Assembly (NCBI GenBank): GCA_050946195.1 | Contig: JBMNUI010000034.1 | Location: 1 to 22,677 of the forward strand | DNA: 22,677 nt | Reading direction: 5' to 3' | DNA from: UMGS1002 sp050946195 | Lineage (GTDB): Bacteria; Bacillota; Clostridia; Oscillospirales; CAG-272 | The notes under the pieces: generated by a model | What the model was told of the DNA's origin: nothing | The model's database searches: none | Seen by the model: the letters and a program-made list of their open reading frames with translations, nothing else | Shown: positions 22,078 to 22,677 of the stretch, piece after piece | Position numbering within the stretch: the first letter of the stretch is position 1 | Layout: every line of letters begins with the position of its first letter | Program-made: the position numbers and the translations under genes

Positions 22078-22677
22078 TTATTTATTATCGTTTGCTGCGG
22101 CCTGATACTTTTCTACCTTCTTTTTATAAGGCTCGGACATATAGTAGTAGCCCTTGTACTTTCCGTAATACTTTTTGCCGTATACGCTGTCGGCTTTATG
22201 GGTATGGTTGAGCACCACCCCCAGCACATGGCAGCCGCTCTTTTCGATTTGCTCCTTGACCTGCTGCACGAAGCGATAACTCATCATACCGATGCTGACT
22301 ACAATCACCGCGCCGTCGCAGTTTGCTGTAACCACCGCGCCGTCAATTACCATGCCCACCGGCGGAGTGTCAATCAATATGTAGTCGTAATTGTTTTTTT
22401 CATCTTCGATGAATTTTTTAAATCGCTTGGAGCCGAGCAGCTCGACCGGATTAGGCGGGAATATGCCCGCGAAAACCAGGTCGAAGCCGACGTTTTCTGC
22501 CGTATAGATAATATCATCCCGCTCGACCATGCCCGATAGGTACTGCGAAAGACCGACAATCCCCTTTTCAGCGGAATACCTGCTGGCCATAACCGACTTG
22601 CGCATGTCGGTATCGATTAGCAGGACCTTAATTCCGGCCTCTGCCATTGCTCTGGCAAGCTCGACACAAATATAGGT
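22078..22677 (-). CDS. CpsD/CapB-family tyrosine kinase, C-terminal part (cut by window edge)
   Basis: The 199 visible residues are the catalytic end of a bacterial BY-kinase, which controls capsule or exopolysaccharide synthesis together with a membrane activator of the CpsC/Wzd type. Walker A' is visible as VLLIDTDMRKS and Walker B as YDYILIDTPP. The GLSQYLSGMVERDDII block and FPPNPVELLGSKRFKKFI are typical. The tail YGKKYYGKYKGYYYMSEPY and the following residues hold nine tyrosines, the usual autophosphorylation cluster. The frame is open through the right edge (reading TYICVELARA before the first internal Met), so the Walker A P-loop, start and promoter lie outside the window. An exopolysaccharide locus probably continues beyond 22677. 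Confidence 0.92.
   Translation of the reverse strand, partial: TYICVELARAMAEAGIKVLLIDTDMRKSVMASRYSAEKGIVGLSQYLSGMVERDDIIYTAENVGFDLVFAGIFPPNPVELLGSKRFKKFIEDEKNNYDYILIDTPPVGMVIDGAVVTANCDGAVIVVSIGMMSYRFVQQVKEQIEKSGCHVLGVVLNHTHKADSVYGKKYYGKYKGYYYMSEPYKKKVEKYQAAANDNK

Noticed and set aside
22036..22539. Plus-strand open frame with a hydrophobic start opposite the tyrosine kinase
   Set aside because: It begins at a terminator hairpin and is antisense to the clear CpsD-like frame; the hydrophobic stretch is a by-product of the complement of Tyr/Lys-rich codons.

Overview
The window looks like chromosomal DNA from a fairly GC-rich anaerobic Firmicute (class Clostridia, probably Oscillospiraceae/Ruminococcaceae-like). 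The evidence is Gram-positive housekeeping proteins (RqcH, RNase Y, an EndoA-type MazF, class II fructose-bisphosphate aldolase, a CpsD-like tyrosine kinase), strong AGGAGG-type ribosome binding sites and SigA-like promoters. The species call is inference; no rRNA is present.

Layout, left to right. 1-193: a structured repeat with a tandem array of GC hairpins abutting the start of rqcH. 194-3862 (+): rqcH (ribosome quality control), an AI-2E/YtvI-type membrane protein and a small exported protein of unknown function. 4051-5655 (-): class II fba and a MazF/EndoA toxin with an unusual 59-residue Ala/Pro-rich tail and no recognisable antitoxin. 6025-12620 (+): a promoter-to-terminator operon of a MoxR AAA+ ATPase, a DUF58 protein and a 1256-residue membrane transglutaminase-like protein. 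The genes are 1-2 bp apart and the two membrane proteins both carry highly charged cytoplasmic insertions. 12629-14478 (+): rny with its own promoter and tandem terminators. 14570-15901 (+): a lone PTS EIIC permease without EIIB or EIIA and with a changed GLHH motif. 15979-16201 (+): tRNA-Arg(ACG) with promoter and terminator. 16378-19119 (-): a 913-residue phage tail-fibre-type protein standing alone, with His-X-His repeats, a carbohydrate-binding-like fold that seems to be interrupted by an Ig-like domain, and a duplicated beta domain. 19377-20441 (-): a Gfo/Idh/MocA oxidoreductase. 20731-22029 (+): a serpin lipoprotein with an inhibitory-type hinge. 22078-22677 (-): the C-terminal part of a CpsD/CapB tyrosine kinase that runs off the window.

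Most units are independent housekeeping or envelope transcription units. The best candidates for something under-described are: (a) a dispersed two-hairpin repeat family seen three times (31-184, 3868-3938, 19286-19376), with conserved flanks and core but different stem sequences; (b) the isolated tail-fibre-like gene with its nested domains; (c) the MoxR-DUF58-transglutaminase operon with matching charged insertions; and (d) the tailed, antitoxin-less MazF. I found no CRISPR array, transposase, integrase or complete prophage.
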